Below, piece by piece: positions 23,094-34,936 of a stretch of DNA of 38,166 nt. Source of the DNA: Condylostoma magnum (Eukaryota; Ciliophora; Heterotrichea; Heterotrichida; Condylostomatidae); the NCBI GenBank assembly GCA_920105805.1, contig CAKKTI010000171.1, positions 2,205-40,370 on the forward strand. The letters run 5' to 3'. Numbering within the stretch: the first letter of the stretch is position 1; every line of letters starts with the position of its first letter. The notes under the pieces were generated by a model. It was not told the origin of the DNA. It was given only the letters and a program-made list of their open reading frames with translations, and did no database searches. The position numbers and the translations under genes are program-made.

Positions 23094-25508
23094 TCAAATT
23101 CTGAGCTATATGCTATATTATCTTGGGAAACACTTAAGTTTTAATTTCCTACTATATTATTTTAGATATTCAATACATATTTCAATTATTTCTCTCAATT
23201 TTCCTTTTCATTCAACAATTTTTCTATTTATCTTCTTTGATTTTTTAAATTTCCTTATTTGTTATCCCTTAAAACCTGTCCTGAGCTATTAACAAAACTA
23301 AGTAAATTATGGGCAATAGTCTTTATCTTATCGTTTAGCTAATAAATTGACTTTTGCTAAAGCTTTTTGGGACTTTATGTTGTAGACCGCCTTCTATTCA
23401 TTTTACTAATTATTTTTAAATTATTGCCTAAAAGCTTGTAAAAATGACTTTAGTTTGAACAGTTTTTCCTTTATATCTGTCTTGTACCGTTCGAAGTAAC
23501 TAAAAATTGTCTAAAAGCAACCTTTTAGTGCAATTACAAAACCGAATAAACTTACCTTCAGTCTTCTTGTACTTTTATCTACTAAAAATTCCCCCTGAGG
23601 CGTAGAGAAACTGCTAATTCTAGTTCCTTTCTGCAGTAAATTGATCTATATAGGATTTAGGCCTATTTTTAAGTTAAGAGTTGAGTTAGCTATAAGATTG
23701 TCTATGCTAATTAGTTTTTCTTTTATATTTTTCTCCATATGTGCTAAGAATTCTTTAAGAGACTGGTTACTTTCTTTCCTCTTTATTAGATTATTAATGA
23801 ATTTCTAGTCCATGTTGGTCCTAGCACATTGGTCTATTTCTAGGTAGTAATACAGCATAATGATATTTCTAGCTAAAGAATGACTGTACTAAGCTTTCAT
23901 TTTGCTTAAAGATCCTCTTAAATCAATATGGTTTATATCCTGTTACTTGTAATTTATGCCTAGTTAAAACGCTGCAGTTTGATGCTTTGTTAAAACTGAT
24001 TGGAAAATCTTATATTAACCTTATTAATTGCTTAATTTAGCTAACAACTGCTATCCACATAACTAAAATTAGGTCATATTAAGACTGCTTTTCATCAGGA
24101 ATATAAAATTTGTTATTTCTAATGATAATTAAGTTTTTGTTTACTCATCTCCAATGCTTAATTAAAACCCTTCTAATCTTACCTCTACTCTAAGATTCTG
24201 GTATCACTTAGAATTTTACTGCTTTGCTTATTGATTAGTATCAAAGTTTTCCTTGTCTTATTAACTAAACGTTTATTAGTTTCTTTTCTTTTCAATTTAC
24301 CTTTTCCTTTTCCGTACAAACTTGATTAAATTTCTCTTAGAGTTGATGAATCTAAAACAGTAGTGAAATCAGGACTAAGCTACTAAAAACCTGTAGGCTC
24401 TAAACAATCTTCCTTCATTGTCTTATCTAGGAATCAGGCATATTCTTGTTGTAGGCCTAAATCTTTTAACACTCCACCATAATTACACATTTGTGAAATA
24501 ATTGAAAAAGTTTCTTAAGCACTCTGCCATTATTGTCGTAAAATTGACATTAAATTACTGTATCTGAATGTTTAATTAAGTCTCAGGGGTATTTTTAGAC
24601 GTTGCAAAGCAAAAATTGAGATTAAATCTTTTAATTAGAGTATGTTATGAATTTTATGCAAAAATATCTTATATTTCCTACAGGAAAATAAGCTTTAAAT
24701 CTGACGCAGGTATTGCCTCAAAAATTCCTATAGGAGATTGAGCCGTTGCTTCTCATAAAGAAGTAGGGACAACCATTCCTGACATTGAGTTAAGATAAAC
24801 TCCGCAATTTACCACCTAGCAATCCTTTATCGTCTGAAATTTATTAGATCCTTAAACAATCTAACCGGATTCTGAGAATTTTCATTAAGTCGAAACAGAT
24901 TTTACATTAATTTACTCAATGCTCAGTCCAATTGAATAAGGGTTTTGGTAAGTATAAGTTTCATCCTCATACCTTATCTGCAGACTTGATACTGACAGTG
25001 TTAAGTTTTTGAATATCTTAGAAAAGTATTTCTCAAAGAATCCAAGTTCTTAGTCCTAAAGCTCATCTTCTAATTCTATAAGAGAGAAATCATTGTCACT
25101 GTCTGAGTCGCAGTTGCTGTTCACTTGCGGCATGTTAAAAATATCGTCATTAATGCCATTTTTTTCAAAAATTTAAGGGTTTTCTGGATTATCGTTTAAG
25201 TTCTCGGAAATAGGGTTTATTATAGGTCCAAATATCAAAAATAGCTCATCTATTTGTATTTCTATCGGGTTTGTCATAAAAGACATGTAATTGTACTTAA
25301 ATTATAAATTTCCTATCAAACCCGCTTTGAGATGAAAAGGCATCCCATGAGCAATTAGAAGCTCGTTTACTTTATTAGGCTTAAAATTAGCATTAGTGAG
25401 CTGGATATGGCCGGAAAGGAGAGCAATATCGACTTGGTCCTTCTCAAATCCATATAGATAATCTCCAATATATTACTTTAAAAATTCAAAAATTTTATTT
25501 TTCAGCAT
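23094..25508 (-). CDS. Short VPS13/chorein-type lipid-transfer protein
   Basis: About 804 aa from ATG 25508 to TGA 23096-23094 (an earlier TAA could end it sooner). The start MLKNKIFEFLKQYIGDYLYG, then DQVDIALLSGHIQLTNANFK, LIAHGMPFHLKAGLIGNLQF and the later LQIRYEDET, is the chorein-N signature of bridge-like lipid transfer proteins. An acidic insert (CDSDSDNDFSLIELEDE) splits it. Then come NFFNYFTNVQLWWSVKRFRP and further beta-rich sequence. Such proteins form grooves that carry lipid between membranes at contact sites. Classical VPS13 exceeds 3,000 aa, so this is a short form or a split gene. It lies in tandem with the golgin. Confidence 0.8.
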
Positions 25509-25613
25509 TTTTATATTATGATACGTTATACTAATTAGAAAATGTTGAGAAGCTGATAAGATATAAAGGTTGTTATTACAGTTTATAGATATTGTTGTGT
25601 ATCATATATTTTA

Positions 25614-25962
25614 CTAAATGCTGTTTAAATTTAAGGATTATTTTGCAATTGCTTGTCTAACTATTTGGTTCTCCTGGCTAAGAATACTTATCAAGATGAC
25701 TTTTAAATCAAACAAATTCTGAATGTTTATATTTGGTAAACTAGTTTAATATTTTATATAAATCTTATTAGTGTATAATACTTTAACAAGCATATCACTC
25801 ACTTTTTTGACATCCTTCAATTTTTATAAGCTTTTTCATTATAATCTTTAATTGTTCTTGCACCCTCTGGCTTAGGTGCTTACTTTAAATTTCACTTTCT
25901 AATAAGAATATCTCGAAAACCAGATGAAATATTAATTATAACTCATCATATTTTAGAAACAT
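25614..25962 (-). CDS. Small unknown gene, one or two ORFs
   Basis: From ATG 25962 an ORF of 55 codons (MFLKYDELQLIFHLVFEIFL, then LSQRVQEQLKIIMKKLIKIE) reaches TGA at 25797. One base later an ATG at 25793 opens a second frame of 59 codons (MLVKVLYTNKIYIKYQTSLP... ending IVRQAIAKQSLNLNSI) that stops at TAG-TAA (25616). They could be one protein if a 22-nt GT-AG segment (GTGAGTGATA...TTAAAG) is spliced, but that is longer than the other introns here. No family is recognised. Confidence 0.4.
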
Positions 25963-26011
25963 TTAATAATTCTAAATTATTACCAATACACTTAATTCCA
26001 GAACAATAAAT

Positions 26012-27355
26012 TTAAAAATCCTATAAATTCTAAATCTGCCATACTTTCACTTTGTTATCATATCCTGCAGATACAATAATTTTATCACTTTTTGATATAC
26101 AGACCGATGTTGTCTCTCCCTGATGTTCTCCAATGATTCTATTATTTTATGAGTCTTGTAAATCCCACACTCTTACTTTCTTGTCCTCTCCTACAGATAC
26201 TATCATTTACTAGCTATGTGAAATGCATAGTTAGTATACTTCACTATCATGTTATCCAATTATTCTGTTATTAAGTGAGTCTTATAAGTCTCATAGTCTC
26301 ACTTTATAGTCATTTCCACCAGAGATTATAAACTTCTCACTTCTTGAAATGCAGACTGATGTTACTCACTCATCATGTTCTCCGATTATTCTATCATTCT
26401 ATTAATCTTGCATATTCCATACTCTTACAGTACGATCTTTTCCTCCAGACACTATAATTTTATCACTTTTTGAGATGCAGATTGATTATATTCTTTTGTT
26501 ATTATATTACCCAATGATTCTGTTATTTTATGGGTTTAATAAGTCCCATACTCTTAATCTATTTTCATATCCTACAGATACTATAAACTGCTCACTTCTT
26601 GAAATACTAACTTATTATACTCAATGCTGATGATGTCCAATCGTTCTGTTATTAGATTAGTTTTGTAGGTCCCATAGTCTTACTTCACAGTCTCATCCTC
26701 CAGATACTATAAATGTCTCACTTCTCGAAATGGACACTGATATTACAATATTATTATGTTTTCCAACTGTTCTGTTCTTAGGAAAATTGTTTACATTCCA
26801 TATACAAACTCTGTTATCATTCCCACCATGAACTATATACTATCCACTACTTGAAATACAAACTTAGTTTATAGCTTGTGTATAATGGCCAATAACTCCG
26901 CTTTGTTATTGCTTTTATGGTATTTGCTGCTTGGTCAGATTCCTTTATAGTTTTATTTGTTTTATCTGATATCTTATGTAATCTACAAGTCTAGCTTAAT
27001 TTATGATTTAATCACCTTTTTAACTGCTTATGATTTCTTTTGAGTTTTTTTTATATGTTATGATAAAATCTAAGATGTTTTAAAGCCTAATTGATTAAGC
27101 TTAACTGGGGCACTTGCTTTTAAAGTAAGGTATAAAGATACCAATAGATTAGCCTGACATGGTTTTAAGTTAGTAGAATGAAAAGGTTTTTATAAGATTA
27201 GAAGCTGTAGTGAATTAATGTTTTAGTAGAAAATTTAATCTATTCTATACTAAGACTCGCTATTTCAAAAAAACTTAACTTAACCAAGGTTATTTATTGA
27301 ATTTCTCAAATTAGCTAGTCAGATTCCTAATAGTTCCCTGATTATAATTTTCCAT
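26012..27355 (-). CDS. Seven-repeat WD40 protein (paralog A)
   Basis: 447 aa from ATG 27355 (MENYNQGTIRNLTSQFEKFN) to TAA 26014. The first about 155 residues are helical and basic (IRYQIKQIKLQRNLTKQQ). Then seven 42-residue WD40 repeats form one propeller, each on the pattern CISRSE-FIVSGG-D--VRVWDLQ-----NRIIGEH. Blades 1-7 begin at GVIGHYTQAINQVCIS and end KVKVWQIQNLQDF. WD40 propellers are binding scaffolds; no enzyme domain is attached and the partner is unknown. Two 14-repeat relatives lie 5.5-10 kb to the right. An internal Met at 27160 is an alternative start. Confidence 0.88.
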
Positions 27356-27477
27356 TTTAAATATTGGTAAATTAATACTAAGTCTTAATACAATACAAAA
27401 CTTATCATTAATACTAACTCTTAATATATTAACAAATATACATTAAAATGCAATGTATCATGTTAATTATGTATATA

Positions 27478-27906
27478 TTAGTGTAATAATTTCTTTTATG
27501 AATCTTTTTATATATCGAAGAGTTCATTGATATCTTTTAACTTATATTACGTAAAGAGAGATAGCAATTTCTTACATTACTTATTTAATAGTTGTAAATT
27601 ACTTTTACTTAGCTCAGAACAATTAATTTAACTACATTGTAATATTTCTATCAGTTCTGGTATTTTAAATTCCACTAATAGTACAGATGATTTAGTTCAA
27701 TGTGAAGGATTTTTCCCAACTAGGTTGGCATTTATGGTTCCATATAAGGATTAAACTGCATATCTAGTAATATTACATTCTTATATTCTTTCTAGGAATT
27801 TTTATATCAGTCTCTTATATTATAAAATGTTTCCTTTATTTTTGGTTATGCAATTTGAAACAAAAGAAAACTGGTAAAGCCTTTATTTAATGTATTTATT
27901 TTACAT
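27478..27906 (-). CDS. Small unknown protein
   Basis: 142 aa from ATG 27906 (MQNKYIKQRLYQFSFVSNC) to TAA 27480. The middle reads SLYGTINANLVGKNPSHWTK and the C-terminal part is helical and Leu/Lys-rich (LELIEILQCSQ-type segments, then QLLNKQCKKLLSLFTQYKLK and DINELFDIQKDSQKK). The amino-acid balance and G-first codons favour this frame. No family is recognised. It lies 122 bp upstream of the WD40 gene on the same strand. Confidence 0.5.
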
Positions 27907-28022
27907 GCTACGTTAATCCAACTTATCTTATATGTAGAAAGCCCATATTGATTTACTTTATAATCATTTTTACCTTGGTCAATTCTATCCAGCAAAATAA
28001 TGGTATAAAATTAATAATAATT

Positions 28023-28391
28023 ATGTCGAATATATTTAGCTGAATACTAAATTGTTGTAGTAGAGATTAACCAATAGAACTACTTAGCGAAATTCAACCT
28101 TAACAATCGGAAAAATAATAAATTTAAGATTAGACTAATTCGTTCATTCATCAGAATGAATAAGGTTAACAATTGAACCAAAGGAAGCCTAGACGAAGAA
28201 AACCAAGGGTATAACGATCGTGTAGTCCAAAAAAATCCAAGCGGATTCCTAAATCAACTCAATACTCGCTGATCTCCTCTGGCGAATAAGGCTATTGCAA
28301 TTCACTCTCAAATTTCAGAATGGATTATAGCGGAGGATAAGTGACAAGAATGAAATATAAAAAGCGGAGCTCGTATAGATTATTATAATAG
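28023..28391 (+). CDS. Possible small gene, frame uncertain
   Basis: Two plus-strand frames compete. Frame 1 starts at ATG 28023 (MSNIFSWILNCCSRDQPIEL), is Gln/Arg/Lys-rich (RKPRRRKPRVQRSCSPKKSK) and ends at TAA-TAG (28386-28391), 121 aa. Frame 2 starts at ATG 28156 (MNKVNNWTKGSLDEENQGYN) and has more G-first codons, but needs four TGA-coded Trp in about 85 codons. The stretch is GC-richer than its surroundings, so something is probably encoded. No family is recognised in either. Confidence 0.38.
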
Positions 28392-28468
28392 CGGTTACAT
28401 TTGTTAGTTATTGTATTTGTTAATAGACTAAAAATATGTGATTATGTAAATTTGGCCTTCTATTAAAT

Positions 28469-28846
28469 TCAAATCATTAATTCATTGAGCTTATAAGTTT
28501 TCAGTTAGAGTTAATTAACCACTTTACTGGATAGTTATTTTATATCATCCTTTTAATGGGAAAAAAGGTTGCTTATTTTTACATAATCTTTGATTTTATG
28601 CTAAGCCTTGTAAAGATATGGAGATTTAGATTTCCTTAAGGCTATCAATAAGCAAGATTAGTTTTAACATAACTCAAATTTACTAATTTTTTTGTGTGTT
28701 TCTTAAAAGAAATGGTAAAAATTTCAATAATCAATCCCGCTTGGCAAAACAGTTTAGAACTTACTTCTGAAATAATGTTATAAAGTATAAAGTTAACTGA
28801 ATTACGGCTTTATACCAATTTAATATACAATAATTGCTTTGTGCAT
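28469..28846 (-). CDS. Small unknown protein
   Basis: 125 aa from ATG 28846 (MHKAIIVYQIGIKPQFSQL) to TGA 28471-28469, with TAA-TAG just behind. It includes FQTVLPSGIDYWNFYHFFQE, where the W is TGA-coded, and a Lys/Ser-rich C-terminus (KVVNQLQLKTYKLNELMI). Mixed charged and hydrophobic composition; no membrane segment. No family is recognised. It faces the next gene divergently across 126 bp. Confidence 0.48.
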
Positions 28847-28972
28847 GGTTATTTTACATCATGATATGATATTTAAAGCAAATCAAAATACATTTAGTTA
28901 ATTCATAGTTTGTTATATTCACACAAGTAAATAAGTTATAAAATTTCTTCTACTAATTAATATTACCATAAT

Positions 28973-29467
28973 ATGAGAACTCAGAATAACAGAAAGAGGG
29001 TCCAGAGTCACTTACCCATACAAAGCAGTAAATACAAACGCATATAAAATGATAGAAAAGCAAGATTGGATCAGCGGAACTAAATCAGAAAGCAGTAGTT
29101 AAAAAAACATAAGGAAATGCTGATAAAAAAATACACAGCAGCCTTAAATGCTCAGATGAAAAGGGACTGTAAAGCTAATTCTAAATAACTCTCTTCTGAT
29201 TATGAAGAGTCATTAAGCTAAACATCAGAAAGTGAGGTAAGAAGCCCTCTTTTCTTTGTTAAAAATGTTCAACCCATACATTTCCAGCGATATGATTTGG
29301 GGATTGATAATATTATGTATACAAGAGATAGTGACTTTGAATTTGATCCATTTCCACTTAGATTTTAGTCTGTAGTTAGTTTAATTTTCTTATAGCATAT
29401 TTTCGCACAATTTTCATATGGATTTGGTATATTTTGCATTGTTAGATTGATTTTTTTAGAAAATTAA
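28973..29467 (+). CDS. Small unknown protein with a hydrophobic C-terminus
   Basis: 164 aa from ATG 28973 to TAA 29465. The first part is basic and charged (MRTQNNRKRVQSHLPIQSSK, then RKQQLKKHKEMLIKKYTAAL). An acidic Ser-rich patch follows (SSDYEESLSQTSESEVRS), then a hydrophobic C-terminal segment (SVVSLIFLQHIFAQFSYGF, GIFCIVRLIFLEN) that could be a membrane hairpin. G-first codons are frequent, supporting this frame. No family is recognised. Confidence 0.52.
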
Positions 29468-29529
29468 GTAGTTAAATACAATATTAGTAACATAACTATT
29501 TGAAGTATATAGTAAATTTAATAAAAAGT

Positions 29530-31599
29530 TCAATAATCTATTATACTGCCATTTGCTTCCAGCTTTTCTTGAGCCAAAAATTCTATAATAGTTGAAAATG
29601 TAATAGATTTTGAGTTTTAGGGATCTAGAATAGATAACTAATTGTCTATTAAGCTTGGTTAAATTTTGAGCTCTAAATTTTGAGCAAATTATCTATATTC
29701 ATTTCAATCTACAATTCCATCTTAATCAGCATCTACTAGCTAGAATTTTTCCACAAAAGGTCTTAAATAAATTTGATAGTCATCTAGCTTTTATTTCTAT
29801 AGAATCTATACAAAAGTATTGAAAGGAATCTACTTTCTAACTACATTCTACTTTTTATTAGGACTTTTTTTCCTTCCTCTAGGTGATTTAGTACTTTAAC
29901 TTCTTAATTTATAAGAAAATTACTCTGCTTCAAACTTAACTTGTTATCTTATCTAACCACTTATAGGAGGTTTATAGAGATTCTTTATAATATATATTCA
30001 TTCCTCTTCTTGTATCTAGGATTTCATTTTCAATTGAACTAAATTTTGTATATTGACTTTAGATCTTTTACCTTATTTTTATTTCAAATAATTACCCAAT
30101 TACTCAGCAATAGTATGTTTAAGTTGATTCATAATTGTCACAAAGCTTTCATCTATTATATTTTTGCAAATTTTATCAAAAACAATAATTTCTAAATCTT
30201 TATCATAATACTTTTCAATTGCAGTTTAAATAGCATTAGATTAATCTTCTACTAATTATTAGCAGCCAAATTTTGCCTAAAGAAAAGAAGTTATATGTTA
30301 TTACATTGTTTATCGAGGTATTTTCTATTATTCAGCTAAAGTATCATGCTTTAATTTAGATTTATATATTTCATGTATAATTTCTATCAATTATTTGTAA
30401 GTTATTTATGCAGTTGAATTTTGCTAGTTTACTACAGTTTAGTTAACAGAATTAGAAGAATTTAAAGCCTTATTTGATTTTTCCTTTGCCTTTTATACAA
30501 TTATTTCTAAATACTTTTTGTTTTCCTCTAGTAAAATTAGATTTTACTACTTTAATTCCTCATTTTCTTTGGTAATTTTATCTTTCTAGGCTCTTGATAG
30601 AGGCTTAGGGGTCTATTTATCTATTGTTAATTCTAATTTTCCAAAATTTGAGCTATTCATAGAGCTAGATTTAGATAAACTACTTCTCTTAGTTTTTTTC
30701 CTTTTTCCAGTTCTTCTGCTTAATTAACTGATTCTTTTGTTCAAAATATCAATTTATGTACAATGTTTATCTATTTATATTTCTTGAGAATGAATATAAT
30801 CATATTACTGATCAATTAGTAAAGTTAATCCAGCGTCTTAATTATCATAATTTGTTTATATTTACTCTAAATTATTAATAGTTTCTAATCACTACTAATC
30901 TATTAGTTTACATAAATCTCTAATTACTTGATCTTATCCGTCATTTTATAATAAAGTACCAAACTGTAACATACAAAAGTGTATAATATCAAATTTACCC
31001 TTCTATGCAAGTCCTTAAGTATGCCAATTCGGTGATTTTCCATCAATTTACTATTGTAAATTACTCCTTACTTAATTTATCTTTTAATTAATTTCAGTTG
31101 AGCTATATTATTATCCAAATAATTTGCAGATCTTTTAATATTAAATCCTACATATTTTTGCATATTTGTCGTCAATAACAGACCCCTCTGAAAACTAATC
31201 TTAAAACTATTTAAATTTACTTAAAGGCTTAAAATTGAGAGTTTTCAAATGAGGCAAATTTTCCGCAATGATTCTTAATTCATCTTTTGCAAAGCTGATT
31301 TATAAATGCCTAAGAGTTGTCATCTTTTATAGCTATTAAACACAGTCTATAGTCAATGGGTTGTATGTAAAGTCAAGGATTTATACCTATTATAGCTCGA
31401 ATAAGTTTTCAGGGAGCTATTCAATGTTATTGCTACTTAATATCAGTTTTCTTAGTTTTTTCAGATTTTTAATTGGTTCAATAAGTTCATCAAGGGTATC
31501 TATCTCGGAATCAGAAAGATCTAATTTTTATGTGTTAGGATTACTGTTTATAATGTCAAAAACTTCGTCCATATTTATAAAAATTTTAACAGATAGCAT
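29530..31599 (-). CDS. LRR, coiled-coil and EF-hand protein, probably ciliary
   Basis: 689 aa from ATG 31599 to TGA 29532-29530. Residues 1-150 hold leucine-rich repeats (TQKLDLSDSEIDTLDELI, LRKLILSSNNIEQLPENLF, VQILDFTYNPLT, LRHLQISFAKDELR). A middle coiled coil and a basic Ser/Lys stretch (SRRTGKRKKTKRSSLSKSSS) follow, then more coil (KENEELKQQNLILLEENKKY). The C-terminus has a canonical calcium loop DADQDGIVDWNE (29698-29733), in which Q is TAA and W is TGA, and a weaker second half-site. LRR plus EF-hand proteins of this kind are often axonemal and calcium-responsive; that role is inferred. The same frame is open upstream of the ATG, so a longer start with an unseen intron is possible. 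Confidence 0.78.
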
Positions 31600-31659
31600 T
31601 TCAGCTCTGAAGTCTGAGCTTATAAAGTGGTCTTTAAAAGTAAATAGCTGTTGTTATGG

Positions 31660-32707
31660 ATGAACTAATATAGGAAGAAAAGAGATATTAAGTGAAAACA
31701 AGAAAGAGACATACTGAACTTTAAGCAAAATCAGTATAAATAAGAAAACACCAGGCGAAGTATTTAGTATTAATATGCTTAAAGCCCTATCATTAATAGC
31801 ATAGGGAGAATATACAGTCCTATGTATTAACTATATCCAAGAATGTTTAGTAGTTACGATAAATCTAATTTCACAAAAGTACTAATACTAAATTAAAATG
31901 GAGTTTAGATAAATCAGAAGTCTGAAATCTAGTAAGGATTTAAAGGTACAAAAAGTATATAAATAAAGAAGTTATAGAGAATACAGCTCAGATTAACTGA
32001 AAAACAGTGGAACATAGCCTCCTTAACACCTGTTTATCAATTCATAAAAACAACGATCAAGAACATTTGAAAAATAGGATTATACGTTTAAACCCTGTAT
32101 CAGTAAAAGATCGTAAAATTTAGCTAAAAGACGAGGCAACTCTACAGAGAGAATAATGCAGTCTCCAACAATACACAAAAAAGAAGAGGAAAAATTCGCT
32201 TTTAAGCCTTTAATCAATCAAAACTCGAAAAAACTTGCTACTAGGCAATTTGATCAGTTTAAATCCTGTGATAGGTGGGAATCTTTATACTAATCAAATA
32301 AAACAAGCGTGCAAAATCCAACAGTTGACGAAAACTGCACCTTTCACCCTTTGATATCCTCATAACCTTCAACTATGTTTGATCCAGAGAAGTTTAACAT
32401 GAAGTAAACTCAGTGAAGCTAATAGAAAGAGGAAAAAATAGCGATTGCTTAGCAGGAAAGAGAGGAAAACGTGGAGTAGTTTTCCTTTACTCCCACTTTA
32501 ACTGCTTCTTATTCATAGTCCTCTTTTTATCAGAGGTCTCCTAAGCCAAAAGGAGTTGAATAGTTTGTTTACAGATAAAAGTTAGCAAGAAGATTAAGGC
32601 AATCTGAGCCTTAAAATGAAGTAAATGATAAAAAACCTACGTAATATTTAAACTCTAGAGCATTTTTGGAAGCTGTGAAAAATCTTCATTATGAACTACA
32701 TAATTGA
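31660..32707 (+). CDS. Basic protein with repeated F-x-P motifs
   Basis: The C-terminal frame, from about 31898 or earlier to TGA 32705, is clear: repeated motifs YTFKPCISKRSQN, FAFKPLINQNSKK, CTFHPLISSQPST and FSFTPTLTASYS are spaced by charged, Gln-rich sequence, ending SRAFLEAVKNLHYELHN. Similar F-x-P-x-I/L...S patterns occur in cytoskeletal and ciliary proteins of protists. The 5' end is uncertain: this frame has ATGs at 31775 and 31898, while ATG 31660 (MNQYRKKRDIKW) lies in another frame and would need a 16-nt intron such as GTTATAGAGAATACAG (31971-31986). It is divergent from the LRR gene, 61 bp away. Confidence 0.6.
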
Positions 32708-32923
32708 GTTATATGTTATTTTAAGTAATTTAAACATTTATAGTTATATTTGTAGGTTAGTATATAGGAGCTATTTATATAAATTCATTTAATAGGTCTT
32801 ATAACTATTGGTATTGTATTTTTGAGCAATTATACTAAATATCATAGTTTAAGAATGCTACTCATACATAATTAAGTCAAATTTACAAATATATTAAAAT
32901 AAGATTCAATTATATCTAATTAC

Positions 32924-34936
32924 CTAAATATCCCATACTTTTACTGCATAATCATAACCTCCAGTTACAATAGCTCACTCGCTACTTGAAATACAAGCTG
33001 AAGATACTTTATCTATATCTTTTCCAATAATTTTATTCTTATACTAATCTTCCAAATCCCACAATTTTACTTTCCTATCTCATCCTACAGATACAATTGT
33101 TTACTCTCCTCTGAAAACTATTACAGATTCCACATTTGAACTATGAGACCCAATAATCCTATTTCTAGACTAATCTTACAAGTCTCATAATCTCACTTTA
33201 TTATCTTTTCCTCCAGATACAATGAACAACTCACTTCTAGAAATACAGACTGACGTGACCTCATTATCATGTTCTCCAATTATCCTATTTTTAGACGAGT
33301 CTTGTAGATCCCATACTCTTACTGTCTTATCTCTTCCCCCGGATGCTATAAATGTCTCACTTCTTGAAATAAAAACTGACAATATTACCCCAACACGTTT
33401 TCCAATTATTCTATGTCTAGATTGATCTTGCAAATCTCATATTTTTACTTTATCGCCTCCTCCGGATATTATAAATGACTCTCTTCCTGATAAACAAACT
33501 GATTGAACACTTTGATTATGACATCCTATAACTCTATTTCTAGATTAATCATACAAATCCCATAATTTCACTCTACTATCCCTTCCTCCGGATACTATAA
33601 ATAATTCTCTTCTTGAGATGCAGACTGATAGTACTCAACTAATATGCTCTCCAATTATTCTGTTTCTAGATGTGTCTTATAAGTCTCATAATCTAACTGT
33701 ATTATCTCTTCCTCCGGATACTATTAATTACTCACTTTTCGACATACAGACTGCTTCTACCTCTTTACTATGTTTTCCAATGATTTTCTTAGTCAATGAA
33801 TCCTATAGATTTCATGCTTTTAGTTAATAATCACTCCCTCCTGATAAATATATTTTCTCGCTTTTTGAAATACAGGTTGAAAATATATTAGAATCATGCT
33901 ATCCAATAATCCTGTTTCTTGAGGAGTCTACTAAGTCCCATGCTCTTACTTTATTATCATTTCCTCCAGATATAACTATTCTCCCGCTATTTGAAATACA
34001 GAGTGATAGTATTAAATTATCATGTTCTCCGATAATTCTACTATTAGAGGAGTCTTATAAATCTCATACTATTATCTTTCTATCTCATCCTGCAGATACA
34101 ACTATTCCCTCGGTTTTTATAATACAAACTTGTATAACAACGTAGTCATGCTATCCAATAACTCTATTTCTGGCTGAGTCTTATAAATCTCATAGTCTAA
34201 CTTAGCAGTCATTTCCTCCAGAGGCTACGAATAACTAGCTCCTTGAAATTTAAACTGAATTTACCTCTTTACTATGCTCTCCAATTATTCTATTTCTAGA
34301 TGGATCTTACAGGTCCCATACTCTTACCTTATTATCTGCTCCTCCAGACACAATTGTTTTATCATTTCTTGATATACATACTGAGAATGCATGATTATCG
34401 TGTTCTCCAATTATTCTATAGTTAAATTAGTTTTGTATGTCATGCACTCTTACTGTCCTGTCCCTTCCTCCGGATACTATAAATTACCCACTTCTTGAAA
34501 TACAGATTGAGTATAACTAATCACCGTGATGTTTGATTATTCTGTTATTTAATTAATTTTGTAAGTCTCATAATCTTACTTTAAAATCTCATCCTATAGA
34601 TACAACGATTTAATCGCTTCTTGAAATACAAACTTGTACTATTGGTTCATCATGTTGGCCAATTAATTTTTATATGTTTGGAGATATTTCTCATTTTATT
34701 GATTCCTTGTGTATTCGTAATAATTTTGCTTATTTTTGAATGAAGCTTTCCACTTTCTGTATATCTCTTATATAATTATTCCTTTAAAATTGGATTAATT
34801 ATTAAAAAATCCTATTAGTTTAAACTGTTTCGATATAAGTTATCCTGTATACTTTTACTCTATAGTTATCATTTAATATTATTCACTTATCTATATCTCC
34901 TTGTTAAGTCAAATAATGAAGGTACTTATCTCTCAT
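32924..34936 (-). CDS. Fourteen-repeat WD40 protein (paralog B)
   Basis: 670 aa from ATG 34936 (MRDKYLHYLTQQGDIDKW) to TAG 32926. About 95 helical residues (DIQKVESFIQKQAKLLRIHK) precede 14 WD40 repeats of about 42 residues, enough for two seven-bladed propellers. Repeats are very alike: ISRSETFIASGGRDKTVRVW, then DLQDSSKNRIIGEHDNEV. It ends GGYDYAVKVWDI. The same frame stays open and protein-like upstream to about 35140 without an ATG, so the true start may involve an unseen exon. It is the downstream member of a tandem pair; the upstream paralog ends at 35157. Binding role unknown. Confidence 0.85.

Noticed and set aside
27600-28151. Long minus-strand frame from ATG 28151 (MNERISLILNLLFF) through 27,760
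   Set aside because: Mostly Leu/Phe/Ile shadow of the plus-strand small gene, and it shifts out of frame before the well-supported 142-residue gene that starts at 27906.
33222-33827. Plus-strand frames free of stop triplets within the WD40 array
   Set aside because: They are complements of the conserved WD40 units, repeat with the same period and have no independent start or homology.
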